64,000 bases of DNA from Lasiosphaeris hirsuta. Lineage: Eukaryota > Ascomycota > Sordariomycetes > Sordariales > Lasiosphaeriaceae. The stretch lies in the NCBI GenBank assembly GCA_030549175.1, contig JAUKUA010000006.1:1116001-1180000 (forward strand), written 5' to 3'. The notes below the pieces were generated by a model. The model saw only the letters and a program-made list of their open reading frames with translations. It made no database searches and had not been told where the DNA came from. Positions 43,337 through 54,759 of this stretch are shown here, piece after piece; positions within the stretch are counted from its first letter, which is position 1, and each line of letters starts with the position of its first letter. The position numbers were made by a program, and so were the translations under genes.

Positions 43337-45380
43337 GATACACTCGAAGTCATTAAAAGCTTGAGAAAACCATGCAACACATAGATGCTGTATAGATACT
43401 CGGCAATTAGAAAAAGCACATTTGCGGAATAAGAGATGAGCATATCACCCCTAAACTGAGCAGTTGCTGAGGTCAATCAGCCAGCCAAACCTTGCTGCTT
43501 TGTTAACGGCCCAGCCTTGTACCACCACGTATCACCGGAGCTCAAAATTGACAAAAGAGGGATGCATTGAACGCAAATCAGGTAGAGGTGTAGTCTCCCC
43601 AGAAACCAAAGGAAACGAGACAACCTCTGCCAGTTTACGAGCACCAAACAGCTCGCACTACTGCCGTATCAGCCCACTCATTGTGTTGTGTAGCTAGTAC
43701 GGTGGCACCTTGCTACTCCGACCGGCTATAGCGATTTAGTCGTTTCTCGGATTTGAAAACGAAGATCACCCTAAACGATCACCCTGAACGATCACCCTGA
43801 ACGATCACCCTGAACGATCACCATCTCCCGGTCGGGGATTAGTAGGATGACTTAGGTGCGTTTAGATTATCGCACTCGTCCGGCCAAAGACCTGACTACC
43901 TTAGCCTCCGTCAATTATCTTCTTCCGTCGACCATCGGCTCCCGTCTATAGCCGGAGTTTGGCTTATACCAAGCTCTTCTGACGGTTAGAAACCCCTCTG
44001 TATGTGGCCTCACAAGCCTGTGACCGCATTTCCGTCTGCCGGGCTTTCTCGTCCCCCCGTGTTCAACCCGAACCCGATGCGAGTTCTGCTAATCTTGATC
44101 TCTCCTGAGGACGTCTCATGCACTTGGGAGGCTGGGGGTTCAACAGCTGCTTGAGTAAGTTGTCGGACAATCTAAAACCTGCACTCTTGTAACACCTGCA
44201 AAGCTAATAACAGCTCTGCGGTGACTTCAACTCGGTAAAAATGAGAAACAATATATCTCCTTCCCATGAGAGCGCCTGTGTATGCTCCTTGATGTTATTT
44301 TTAGATATGGGGAAGGTCTGCATTCCTCAATGCCAGAGAGATTTTAGTGGAACGTAACGCATTAGCACGTATGGGCCTCATTCAATGACAATTGCTAACA
44401 AACAAACCAGGACTGGAGTGCACGGAAGAAATCATGGAAAACTGCCAACACTGATCATCCCAAGGAAAACTTGAGAAGTCCTGCCGTTGTTCATTGCTCA
44501 ACGACGACCAAGACCTTGAGGCGTGGCCCCTTGCCGTGGCGTCTAGTATTTCACCCAACCGCGTTATAGGCCTTCCTTGGACGGCTTTGCCCCGGGTCCG
44601 GAGCCGAGATTCCGACAGAGGTCCGGACTGTTCTGTTCGAGTGATATCTGAACTCGGGGCTGGGCAGCACGTGGTGGCTTCGGTGGGTGTGGCACAACGT
44701 TGGACCTCTGACCAAAGCGGAGGAAATGAGATATTGCTGATCACCCCAAATGCACAGCTCCGAATTCCACAAAGCGTTTTAGGGCCGTTTGGAACAGTAG
44801 GTCGTACGGCAGTCTCGGGCGTGCGTACGGGCGGCCATGTGACCAGAACACCGACCCCATGATCCCTGAGATCTCTGGCAGTATGGTGGACGGGACCGAG
44901 GCATAGACAGCAACCTGAAGGAGGCATTTGCATGCGGGGAGACAGTCCGATAAGGGCGTAGTTTTATTTCTTACGCCAAACCGCCATCGGTGTTCGGTCG
45001 CTATGTGGCACATTGAGCGTTAGGTTGGGTCTATACCACAGCAGTGTAAATGGCCTGGGTCCATCTCAGCTAGGGGTGAGGGTCCGGAAGGGTCTCCGGA
45101 CGGGAGTGGCTTACGCCCCCCGCAACAGTTCGTCTTGGCTGGCTTTCGAGATAGCGGGGGCACCTATTACTTCCCTGCATCGAATCGGCATCTCGGGTTT
45201 GGCCCTTGCCAAGTCTCCTCACAGCAGGACGCAGTCAGCCGAAGAAGCAGGCAAGCGACGAATGACGTGCTTGCTGCAGCCAGGTAGTGCTTCACGCATT
45301 TTTGGAAACAAGATGTAGGACGCATATGTGGTGGAGTGAGCGAGCCAAAGCGATGGAGACAGACTCCTGCCACCTCAAAA
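43337..45380. other. Gene-poor region left of the inverted-repeat element
   Basis: No gene supported. Contains the 13-bp minisatellite at 43764-43822. Some stretches are AT-richer than the flanking genes. Confidence 0.5.
43764..43822 (+). repeat. 13-bp tandem repeat, about 4.5 units
   Basis: The unit GATCACCCTGAAC is repeated four times plus a partial copy; the first copy has CTAAAC. It lies about 430 bp downstream of the lipase stop codon. Confidence 0.9.
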
Positions 45381-45600
45381 GGGATGTTAGGGGGCGCACT
45401 ACCCTTTTGATGCGCGCGCACTATCCGCGCGCACAATGTGAATACTGCCGGTTGCATGCTCTAGATATACCCCTCCAACATTTTAGCCATCAAAATTACC
45501 ATACACGGTGTCAAAACCGATGCATCAATTAATTTGGCAAACAACAAAACTAACAACGACATCAACACACTCCTTGCAGTGCCGCGCAATTGAATACAAA

Positions 45601-45709
45601 GGCCCTGGACCTTGAAAACGCCAAATCTGCAGTCTTTGAACTGCCAGCCATTATAACTACACAAGTCCTGGGCCCTGAAAACGCCGAATCCGCAGTATTT
45701 AAAGCGCCA
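45601..45709. repeat. Imperfect 46-bp direct repeat inside the element
   Basis: Copies at 45601-45646 and 45664-45709 share cores such as TGAAAACGCC and GCAGT. By eye there are about ten differences, eight of them transitions. The antisense frame shows the duplication as FGVFRAQDLC and FGVFKVQGLC. Confidence 0.7.
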
Positions 45710-45946
45710 ATGTGATAAAACTAGGCCCAGGATCAATCCAATCAACTTGCCTTGGCCGTCGACCGTACTACTCGACCGTTATGGGTAGTCTTTTTGACTC
45801 AGCTCTGAGTCATGCAGCTCTCTCCTGCAGGCGCGCGCAGTGGTATTTCGGCTGGAAAAGGTCGAATTTGATGCTTTTGAAGGCATAGAATTGATCTGTA
45901 ATGACGATATTAGCGTTGAGGGATGCGGTGGGTAGATATTGCGGAC

Positions 45947-45968
45947 CGTTGTTGTTGTTGTTGTTGTG
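45947..45968 (+). repeat. TTG microsatellite
   Basis: GTTGTTGTTG repeated to about seven triplets, inside the inverted-repeat element. Confidence 0.8.
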
Positions 45969-46202
45969 GATGCAAACAATTGAAGATGTTGAAGTTGGCA
46001 TGTAGAAGACTTGAAGGATTTGATGGCTGCGGTGATGGCTGGCACTTGGGGATAAGCTCAATTGGGATACCCCCTCCGTATGGACTTTTGAAGGCGGTGA
46101 AAATCAGGAGTGATTTTCCCCATACATAACCCTAACCCCACCGGGTAGTGCGTCCGCAAAGTGCGCCCACATCAAAGAGGTAGTGCGTCCCCATAACATC
46201 CC

Positions 46203-48082
46203 CTCGCTATACTCGGTATTTCTATTCCTTTCCCGAGGCATCGATTCGGGTTACCATGCGTATACGGCGATTCTGGCAAGCCGGGGGATTTATAAATCGC
46301 TCCATGACCCGACCATGGCACGGTAACTCTGAGGTAACGCGGCCAGGAGGTGGCAGCTGGTGTAGATATGAGGCATGCGCCCCCCCCAAAAAGTAGGTCG
46401 GATGTCGACATTGAATTCCCATGGACAGATGGACATCGGATCTCGTGCACAACCAAGCAAACCACGGCGATGACTTTTAGGTGGTACGCACAGACAATGA
46501 TCTCCAACGCCTTTCCCAGTCCAGCTTAGCTCGTATTTCCCCAGAATCCTCTTTTCCCAACCCCTGCGTCACTGCCGGATCCCACCTTGCCCACACAACC
46601 GACTTGCAGGAGGTTGAGCCACCTGACGCTGCCCGAGCCCTTGCACACATCTGCCTCCCTCCCTCAGTTAAGATTTCATCAGTCTCCCACTCCGCCTGCC
46701 CATCGCTAGAAACTGCCATGACCGCCCGTTGTAATTGTCCAAAGAGCCAAGATGTGGCACGGGAGGAGTCCTGCGGCGTCCTGTGTCTCCTTCCTTACAG
46801 GGCACAGACCAATCGACTCGCTCACTCTCCGCAGGACTTTTCGACAAACCCTATGGGCTAGCGTCTCACGCGCCACCTTAACCTTCAATCTTACGAATAT
46901 ACAATTTTTCTTTTCGTTTGCTTTCAACCCCAGTTCCAGTAGATGAATATTGGAGCGTAATAGTTTCACAAGACCCCGTCACTCCCCCCAACCCTGTCTT
47001 CCATTGAGGCACATTTTGCCCTGCGGGCACATCACATTATGGCTAGAGATGAGTATCCCAAGACGAGCCACCAAGGAGCACTTCCGTCGCCGCGCTGCCC
47101 CGTAGAGGAGCCGAATTAAAGTTGCTGCTGCTGTCGCCCAGCAGCCCCTTAGGCTCCAAGGTATCCACACAGCCACGGTAGCAGATGCAGCACGCTGTGT
47201 GGCGGTCGAGACCGCGCCGCAGACGCCGCAGCTTGTCGCCGTGTACCCGGCATCGATTGGACGAGGTTCTGTGTTGTCTAGCTCCACGGCATATGGCCTG
47301 GTAGGTCTGCCACGACTTTCTAAGCTCCCCCTTGAATTTCCGACCACAAGATTCTGTCACGACGAGTCCTAATTCTGCTAGATATCCTACTCTGCTTTTC
47401 TAAGCAGGGCATGCTCCGCAGCTGTGTCAGCGCGATGATACTCTCCGTCGCAATAACAGGCGAGACTGCATCAACGTACCGGTTCTTGGCCCTCTGCCTT
47501 TATTTGCTTCCTGCTCGCCGTCTTGGCGACTTCTCATGCAACCCAAATATCATCTTTTGACTCACAAGACGCACGCCGCTGGACTCTGACTGGATTGAAC
47601 GCCATTAAAAAGCCATGGCTCCAGTGTTCCGCAAGAATTCCGAACCTTGCTTGGGCCGTAGAGCTTTGGAAGACGTATAGCAAGCCGCCGTCTTACCATC
47701 TCAAGTACCACGTCCACCTGGTTCCATCACTTTGTCGTCCACACAACCCCTTGTTCACGAGGAGTATCGCCCGCGGGCGGGCAGGCACTCATCATCCAAT
47801 ACTAAATATTGTTGCTATAAAACGGCCACCCGCCCCAGTCTTGTGTTCTCGTGCTGTTCAAAGCGCTCTTGTGACGCATCTTCCTAGGTACTAAGCTCCA
47901 CCCCTGTGCGCCTTGAGCACCACGCACATCAGGAGTTTCTTCCCTGCATCACTTAGTCAATACCTTATTCTCCTTGCCTACCCACGCGTCGACCACGCAT
48001 ACTCCTCCCAGTCACTTGCACCTTCTCTCATTTTGGCTCTCTTACTCCCACTCTCCTCATCCTGACGTACTCGGCTGTTGCC
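46203..48082. other. Gene-poor region and glutaminase promoter
   Basis: No gene supported in 46203-47800. The last 270 nt are the presumed promoter and leader of the glutaminase gene, with a TATA box and pyrimidine-rich sequence (CTCTCATTTTGGCTCTC). Confidence 0.5.
47816..47822 (+). promoter_or_regulatory. TATA box of the glutaminase gene
   Basis: TATAAAA, 261-267 nt before the ATG at 48083, which would leave a leader of about 230 nt. Confidence 0.4.
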
Positions 48083-50496
48083 ATGCGCTTCACCAGCATA
48101 GCAGCCACGTTGGCTGCTCTGGCCAGTGGCCTCGTTGGCGCCTCTTCATTTACGCCCGCAAAACCTCCTGCAGTTCCTTTGGCCGTTAGATCGCCGTACT
48201 TGAACGCCTGGCTGCAGGGTGACTCGGGTTGTATTCTTCCCGGTGCTTGGCCGCGGTTCTGGACGTGAGAGGGGCATTCACTTCTACTGCCTACAACAAT
48301 TACATAACTGACATTGATATTAGGGGCCAAATCCAAGGCTGGCAGGGCTTTGTAGCTGTTGACGGTGTCGTTTACAACTGGTTGGGATCAGCTCCGGGCC
48401 CGCAACTTGCGAACCAGGTCTCGTTAGAGTACACTTCAACCAAGAGTGTCTTTACTTTTGATCTAGGCGGTAAGGTAAACCTAACTGTTACCTTCTTGTC
48501 GCCTGTTTTCCCCGACGATCTCGCCAGGCAATCCCAGCAGTTTTCGTACATTTCCGTTAAGGCAAGATCGTGTGATGGAGCTGTACACAAGGTCCAGGTT
48601 TACATGGACGTTTCTGGAGGTAAGCGCATCACTGTTTGTGAATGTTCACTGGGCTCACAGCGGTATTAGAATGGGCCAGCGGCGACGTCTCTCAGGTCAT
48701 CAATTGGGACCACGCCACATCCGGAACCGTCAATTACCATCAATTCTTCCGTGCCAACCAGCAACAGTTCGCCGAGTCGGGAGAGATTGCTAGCTGGGGA
48801 ACTTGGTATTTATCAACGAGCTCTGGTGATGGCGTAAGTACACTGAATATTACCGCTACTCTGTTTATATATGAGAGAATTGTTTGACTAGAGCTGACAA
48901 TTATGCAGTTGACTTGGCAGATCGGGCAAGACACGAAAGTGCGCGGCCAGTTTGTAAACAACCTGACCCTCTCCAACACCAAGGAAACCAATTTCCGGGC
49001 GGTCAACTCGGATTGGTAATTATCTTTCTCGTTAGATCATAAGACGCTGAAACTAACTTCTTCAGGCCGGTTTTTGCATTTTCCCACGACCTGGGTGACG
49101 TACAGGCCAATGAGGAGGAGAGGGTGCTTACTCTCGGTCTTGTTCAGGATCAAGTAATCAGCTTTGCAGGCCTCAACGGTCCGACGGCGATAAAGGGGCT
49201 GTGGTCTTCCTACTATGGCAATGACGTTTCAGCTGTTACCGCCTTCTATAATGACTACGCCAACGCAGATGCGCTGTCGTCCAACCTCGATAATCGGATC
49301 CAGACCGACTCGGTGAATGCGGCCGGACAAAACTATGCTACCATTACAACGCTTGCTGTTCGTCAAACATTCGGCGGCCTTCAGTTTGCCGGCGAACCAA
49401 GCAAGCCGTACATCTTCCTGAAGGAGATCAGCTCCAACAGTGACATCCAAACGGTAGATGTCATTTTCCCCGCATACCCAATCTTCATGTACCTCAACGC
49501 CAGCCTAAGCCGGTATTTGCTTGACCCCCTCTATGAGAACCAGGAGAGCGGAGCATATCCCAACGCATATGCTGAACACGACCTTGGCACTTTTCCTGTG
49601 GCAAAGGGGTACCCAGCCGGAAATGACGAGCCCATGCCACTTGAGGAGTGCGGCAACATGATCATCATGACGCTCGCTTATGTCCAGCGCACGGGTGATG
49701 TTGCCTATCTTGATGCTCACTATCCAAAACTCGTGCAGTGGGCCGAGTTCCTGGTCAACGACTCTATCGTCCCAGCGAACCAACTCAGCACAGATGACTT
49801 CGCAGGAGCGCTAGCGTATGTGCTACTATTCCCTTGACTGATGTTTCTATGCCTATTCGGAACTAACCAGATGCGCGTAGCAACCAAACGAACCTGGCAA
49901 TCAAGGGCATCATTGGACTCAAGGCCATGTCCCATATAGCTAACTTGACTAAGCACGAGGACAACTGGGGCGCCATCGCAGACGCATATTTGCAAACATG
50001 GAAGTCTTACGCCATCAACACTAACGCAAACCCTCCCCATACAACTTTGAGTTATGGAGACAACAATAGCCACGGTATGTGACCCATTTTGCTAGTGGCC
50101 CATATGGCCAGGGAAGAAACGTGGCGCTGAACTATTATAGGCCTTCTTTACAACATTTACTCTGATAAACTACTCGGCCTCAACTTCATCGACCAAGAAA
50201 TTTTTGATATGCAGAGCGCCTTCTACCCAACCATCGCCCTAGAGTATGGTGTGCCGCTGGATACTCGGCACACGTGGACCAAGTCAGACTGGGAGATGTT
50301 TGCAGCGGCTGTTTCCAGCGTCCAAACGCGTGATATGTTTATCTCGAAGACGGCGCACTGGGTCGGGGCAACGACTTCGAATAGAGCTATGACAGATCTT
50401 TTTGATGCGGGGACCGGCGGGTACCCAGGCGGGGGCCCGACCTTTGTCGCGCGACCAGTTATGGGTGGCATGTTTGCCTTATTGGCATTGCCTTGA
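48083..50496 (+). CDS. gtaA: Secreted glutaminase A (GtaA family)
   Basis: Seven exons (48083-48264, 48324-48619, 48670-48833, 48909-49015, 49066-49815, 49881-50074, 50141-50496) with introns of 50-75 nt give 682 residues, the usual GtaA size. MRFTSIAATLAALASGLVGA is a signal peptide. The following sequence matches the fungal glutaminase domains (DUF4964/DUF5127/DUF4965/DUF1793): PLAVRSPYLNAWLQG, GWQGFVAVDGVVYNWLG, SWGTWYLSTSSGDG, AFSHDLGDV, EHDLGTFPVAKG, PLEECGNMIIMTLAY, STDDFAGALANQTNLAIKG and SYGDNNSHGLLYNIYSDKLLG. The (alpha/alpha)6-type core resembles glycoside hydrolases, but Aspergillus members release ammonia from L-glutamine outside the cell. Some fungal annotations call it DUF1793 protein. 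No defects are seen. Confidence 0.93.
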
Positions 50497-51794
50497 TGTT
50501 GATGGTGAAGCGGTGTTGTTGAACATGCCCGTGTGTGAGGCTGAAGGTTGATCGTGTATATGTGAGAATTTCTACGGCTATCGTGTTGCATTGGAGTTTT
50601 TTAAGGGGGGTTTTTTTTGGCGCTCTGGGCAGAGCACATGGTTCGACCATTTCCTTGATTACCCTGGTATCTTGCGTGCTGTATTCACAAATTCTCTCGT
50701 CGGGTGTATCCTTGAGGGTTGAGGGTGTGGCTTATGATATGACCGGAAACAGAGAATCGGCAATTTAGTGACATCCAGCAAGCTTCAGTCGTCCCCTTTT
50801 ATGCGCCCCGTTTTGTGAGTCAGATGGGGAGGCCCATCAGAGAGGTGCTGCTTCGGATTCAGATTGATACCTCCTCTGCTGAGGCTGGTTGGGCAGCAAG
50901 CTACCCAATTGACCTAATGCCCCGACTCACCAAATTTATTGAGCCCAAGTTCTGCCTCTCTGTGGAAATTTATCATCGCAATTGACGTCTTTACCAAGTC
51001 ATGAACGGTTGCCTTTGTAGGGCTATCATACTTACTCTCCCTGCCCGTAATTCAGCCATTTGAGAGGTCGGGTGTGCAGATTTTGTATTCACATTGCTTG
51101 TTGTGTAATGGAAATCGAGGAGCAAATGGCAATGAGAGGGCCGCTGGCTAGCGCCGGCTATTGGGATCCCTGTAATAGATGCTCCCAGCGACGCAGCGCG
51201 CGGTGGGGAAGGTACCGCAGTAACAGGAAAGGCAGGGGTGTGCCTGACAACCGCATGAATTTGGTCGCCAGGCAAAACAACATCGAGTCGCCACCAAACT
51301 GACGTTTGCTATTTAAGGGAAATAGCTCGCAAAAACAAGTCGAAAGTAAAGGACATTCACACTCGCATATACTTCAATTTTCCCTCTGAAATAAGCACAA
51401 TTTTTTGCGAGCCGTATTACGCAGTTGTGTTCTTAGATCTAGGATAGTCTCGAGGCAGCTGACTGAGTGCGTGCCGTGGCGTTAACGGGCAACCGCCCAA
51501 AGAGAGCCCTGCAACTAACTTTCCCACAGGGGGCACCCATTTCGCAGCAACCACCTCCACCCGCGCCACCATCCCGCATCCGCGTCCGAAAGTCCATCTT
51601 GCCCCTCCTTTCAAGACGACGAGCGACGCACCTATCGACATTTGTCTCGGTACCCAACGATCAAATCACACGAGCACGAGCTATTCCAAACGAAACACCC
51701 TCTCGATCAATTTTATCACCTCTTCCCTATTAGAGCGAGAGCTAGCGAGGCAGATACTCCTCAATCTTGAGACAAAGCGACGGAGGCCGCAGAC
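50497..51794. other. Intergenic between the glutaminase and endosulfine genes
   Basis: No gene supported. The last 200 nt hold a pyrimidine-rich leader for the endosulfine gene. Confidence 0.55.
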
Positions 51795-52398
51795 ATGAAT
51801 CCCCTCCAGGCGAAGAAGGTCGACATCAAGGTGAGCCCCCTTTTATAGATGCAACATACCCACTCGCTGCGTCGTGGCGAAACAAGGCCCGGCACCGCGA
51901 TGGGGCATCTCCGACGACCCCGACACACGCATGGATTTGACACTGACGAGTGCCCTCAATTACGCGCAGTCGCTCTCCCCCGAGGAGCAACGGCTCTTTA
52001 GGCTCTACGGCAAGCTGCCCAGCCGCAGCGACCATTTCGCTAAGCATCTCAAGGACCGCAAGTACTTTGACAGCGGCGACTACGCCATGAGCAAGGCGGG
52101 CAAGGGCGACGGCGTCGACACGGGCTCGGTCGGCAGCCAGCACCCCGTGCCCGAGAACATCCCCCACCTCTCGAGCCCCGTCAGCAGCCCCAACGGCATC
52201 GGTACTCTGCTGCACCCCCACCAGCACCACAGCAGCCTGCAGGCCGGCAGCCCCGTCAAGGAGAGCAGCTTCCTCAACCGTGAGACCAACGCCGAGGATC
52301 TCGAAGGTGGTGCCGAGAAGCAGCAGCCGCAAGAGGGGCAGGAGGGAGCTAGCGCGGCTCCTGCCAGCGTCAACGAGGCACTTCCCGTTCGGCGATGA
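51795..52398 (+). CDS. IGO1: Endosulfine/ARPP19 family protein (Igo1 type)
   Basis: Two exons (51795-51830, 51970-52398) with a 139-nt intron give 154 residues. The acceptor is the GCGCAG at 51964-51969, which joins MNPLQAKKVDIK to SLSPEEQRLFRLYGKLPSRS, the canonical family start; an earlier acceptor would insert unrelated residues. The core KDRKYFDSGDYAMSKAG contains the invariant FDSGDY motif (residues 45-50) whose Ser47 is phosphorylated by Greatwall/Rim15-type kinases. The phosphorylated protein inhibits PP2A-B55 and so controls quiescence and mitotic entry. The C-terminal half is disordered, rich in Ser, Pro, His and Gln. Confidence 0.93.
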
Positions 52399-53028
52399 TT
52401 TTACACAACTACCGGGGATACGCGATACTCGATTCGAGACTCATGAGGCTACGATGACTTTTGCTACGGCGTTGGGTTGATAACTGTTCTACAATTATGA
52501 CGGGGGAGAGAGTTGGCTGGGGGGCTTGCGACTTTTCCCGTACCGCCTTTTGTGGCAGACGGAGTCTCTGGCTTCGCTCGAGCAATACACGCTTCGCTCA
52601 CTGCGATATTTTGCACTGGTGGATTTATTTTTCCGACCTAAGGGTAGGAAGACTGGGGATATTGAGACTGTGGCGCAGATATTGACATGTTTTGGGGGAA
52701 AAGTGGATGAGAAAACGAACGGGATACCCTCAGATTGGGTTCGTTGTTATCTGTATTACATGTAGGTTCTCTACGTCAAATATCAAGTAAGTTCTCTGGG
52801 CGAGGCGGGGGCAATGCATGCTCTCAAATATTCGCTAGGGTCAACGGGAAGTGTGCAGGCAGTGACAGATGTTTTATTCTGCTAGTAGCGTTCATGTCAA
52901 CCACGGGTGTGGTTTGAATAGCTACGAGGTGCAACGCACCATTTGGCGGGCTCCTCTCCTCAAGTCCGCAGTATCCGGCTGCGGACAGGGGTGTCTACCA
53001 AATCGATCAAGAAGTGCGACGCTTTTTT
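52399..53028. other. Convergent 3' region between the endosulfine and MYG1 genes
   Basis: No gene seen; presumed 3' untranslated sequence of the two flanking genes. Confidence 0.6.
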
Positions 53029-54129
53029 TTAGATTTCGAGCGCCTTATTCGCCATGGAGAGTGCGCCCTCGAAGCTCTTGTTTCCGCCAATAAAGCCGGC
53101 GGCATGCACAAAAACGCCACCCCCGATGCCTGAAATTTGATCCAACTGCTCATCACGGAACCCTCTCCATGCCTCAGGCAGAGGCTTCCGGCTCTGGAAC
53201 GAGTCCTTTGTGACGGGTACGCACTGCACTCTCCACTTGGAACCCGGGCCGGGCTTCTCGGGGTATAGCACATAGACGGCCTTGCCGTTCTCCTGGTTCG
53301 GGCCCTCCAGGGTGTACAGATGGTCCTTCCACGGCACCGATTGCCCCTTGAAAACTAGAATTCTGCCCTCCGCATCGTACTCTTTTCTCGCAGCAAACGT
53401 CTCGGCTACGATCTCGCGCGCGGGGAGCCACGCCTGTGTGTAGTAGTTGAGGTCGCGGTCGAACTCCTCGCCGATGCGCTGGCTGGCCAACTCGAAGCGG
53501 GCATCCTCCGCCGCCTGAGCCGCGACGGGGTCCGCTGGAACCTCGTCGTTCCAGTTGGGGTTGAGGCGGCCGACCATGGCGCCGAGGGTGAAGCCACCGT
53601 CAGAGAAGCGCTTGGTCAGGCCCGCGGCGGTCACGGCCGCCGGGTCGTACACGCCGATGCCGTTGTCGTGGGCGTCGAGCGCCTCGATGAAGCTCTCGTA
53701 GATCTTGTTCCAGATGACACCCACCTGCTCGCTGCCCTCGGGGGCCGCCAAGCGCCGCGCGACGATCTCGCGCCCAAAGTGCAGGTACACCAGGCCCGCG
53801 CTGCTCAGCTTGGTCGCGCGCCCTGGGAAGTTGGTCGCGAAGGTCCGCTGGTGGTGGTCGTAGCGGTTGCGCGCCGCGTCGTACTCGCCGCCCACGTCTA
53901 CAATCGTGTGGCACGTCTCGAGCAGGGCCGGGTCGCGCGTGCGCACTAGGCGGGCACCCGTGTAGGTCGGGATGTGCTTCCGCAGCATGTAGACGGCAAG
54001 GGCCTCGTCGGCGTGGAAGTGGCCGTTGTGCGTGCCGATGGCGACGGCCGAGGCCGAGGCCGGGCCCGTCTCCATCTTGAGTCTCTTTGCGGCGTTTTCG
54101 GTCATTTTGGCGACGAAGGCTCGGAACAT
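53029..54129 (-). CDS. MYG1: MYG1 family exonuclease-like protein
   Basis: An intronless frame of 366 residues. The start of the DHH-like fold reads IGTHNGHFHADEALAVYMLR with metal-binding His and Asp residues. Then come IVDVGGEYDAARNRYDHHQR (second metal motif, DHH), KLSSAGLVYLHFG, DAHDNGIGVYD, WNDEVP and the C-terminal LPEAWRGFRDEQLDQISGIG followed by GGVFVHAAGFIGGN. Human MYG1 is a 3'-5' RNA exonuclease in mitochondria and nucleolus. The first residues (MFRAFVAKMTENAAKRLK) lack acids up to E11 and could be a short mitochondrial signal, with Met9 as an alternative start for a nuclear form. Codon use is strongly GC-biased. Confidence 0.95.
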   Translation of the reverse strand: MFRAFVAKMTENAAKRLKMETGPASASAVAIGTHNGHFHADEALAVYMLRKHIPTYTGARLVRTRDPALLETCHTIVDVGGEYDAARNRYDHHQRTFATNFPGRATKLSSAGLVYLHFGREIVARRLAAPEGSEQVGVIWNKIYESFIEALDAHDNGIGVYDPAAVTAAGLTKRFSDGGFTLGAMVGRLNPNWNDEVPADPVAAQAAEDARFELASQRIGEEFDRDLNYYTQAWLPAREIVAETFAARKEYDAEGRILVFKGQSVPWKDHLYTLEGPNQENGKAVYVLYPEKPGPGSKWRVQCVPVTKDSFQSRKPLPEAWRGFRDEQLDQISGIGGGVFVHAAGFIGGNKSFEGALSMANKALEI

Positions 54130-54759
54130 GCGATTTCGGCAGGTTGGGAGAGGAGGGGTTTGGTGAGCGTGTATACGGGGGGTCGAGGGGAAAAGAAATT
54201 CAGATACTACTAGTACTGTCAGGGACTCTCCTCGTTCTGTCGGCTGTTTGGGCAGGGAAGCTCAAATCCGTACAGCGCGTAGCTGGGTTTGCTTGGCTAG
54301 AATTGCTGAGGCCAGCTGTAACCGCAACCTTGACATTTCCAGTTCCTGATCAAAGCAGCAGTTCAACACTCGGGCAAAGGTTGGCGGCTCTCGGGACTTT
54401 GGGGCTGGAGCAGCAGCCATTTATTGCCAACAACTTTAATAATTTATTCCCCCCACCGTTCAATTTCTCTTTTCTTGACGAGACATCAATAACCAAACCC
54501 CAACCCCGATACCCGTCACTTCCAGAACTGCGGCTGGAAGCCACAGCAGTACGTACCGTGTATTACATAAGAGGACAGGGGTCCTGACACGCGACGATCC
54601 AACGTCTCTGGCATCGCGAATTCCCCAGCTCAGCTTTGGCGACCAGGAAAAACGAGCAGACAGGGTCCAATATCTCGTCACTCGAATCCATCAACACAGC
54701 ACCATCCCCAATCTGCGATCATTTCTCTACATCACTAGCACCCCCCATATTCTCTCGCA
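54130..54759. other. Divergent promoter between the MYG1 and Iec3 genes
   Basis: About 630 bp shared by two divergently read genes; no other gene seen. Confidence 0.6.

Larger units (their letters stand above)
45381..46202. mobile_element. 822-bp element with about 55-bp terminal inverted repeats
   Basis: The left end (45381-45434) and the reverse complement of the right end (46148-46202) align over about 54 positions with roughly 80% identity and one gap. Both begin GGGATGTTA, share CGCACTACC, TTTGATG and GCGCACT at matching offsets, and end CGCAC. No transposase is visible inside; the longest frame is a short antisense one with a duplicated motif. I therefore call it a non-autonomous or degenerate DNA element. 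No clear target-site duplication is visible (left flank CACCTCAAAA, right flank CCTCGCTATA), so age or ends may blur it. The superfamily cannot be named from this. Confidence 0.6.

Noticed and set aside
45461..45745. Antisense frame inside the inverted-repeat element as a transposase
   Set aside because: Too short, hydrophobic and made of a duplicated motif; no DDE or other catalytic pattern.
46127..46139. CCCTAACCCC as telomere-like sequence
   Set aside because: A single partial unit next to the terminal inverted repeat; no TTAGGG array.
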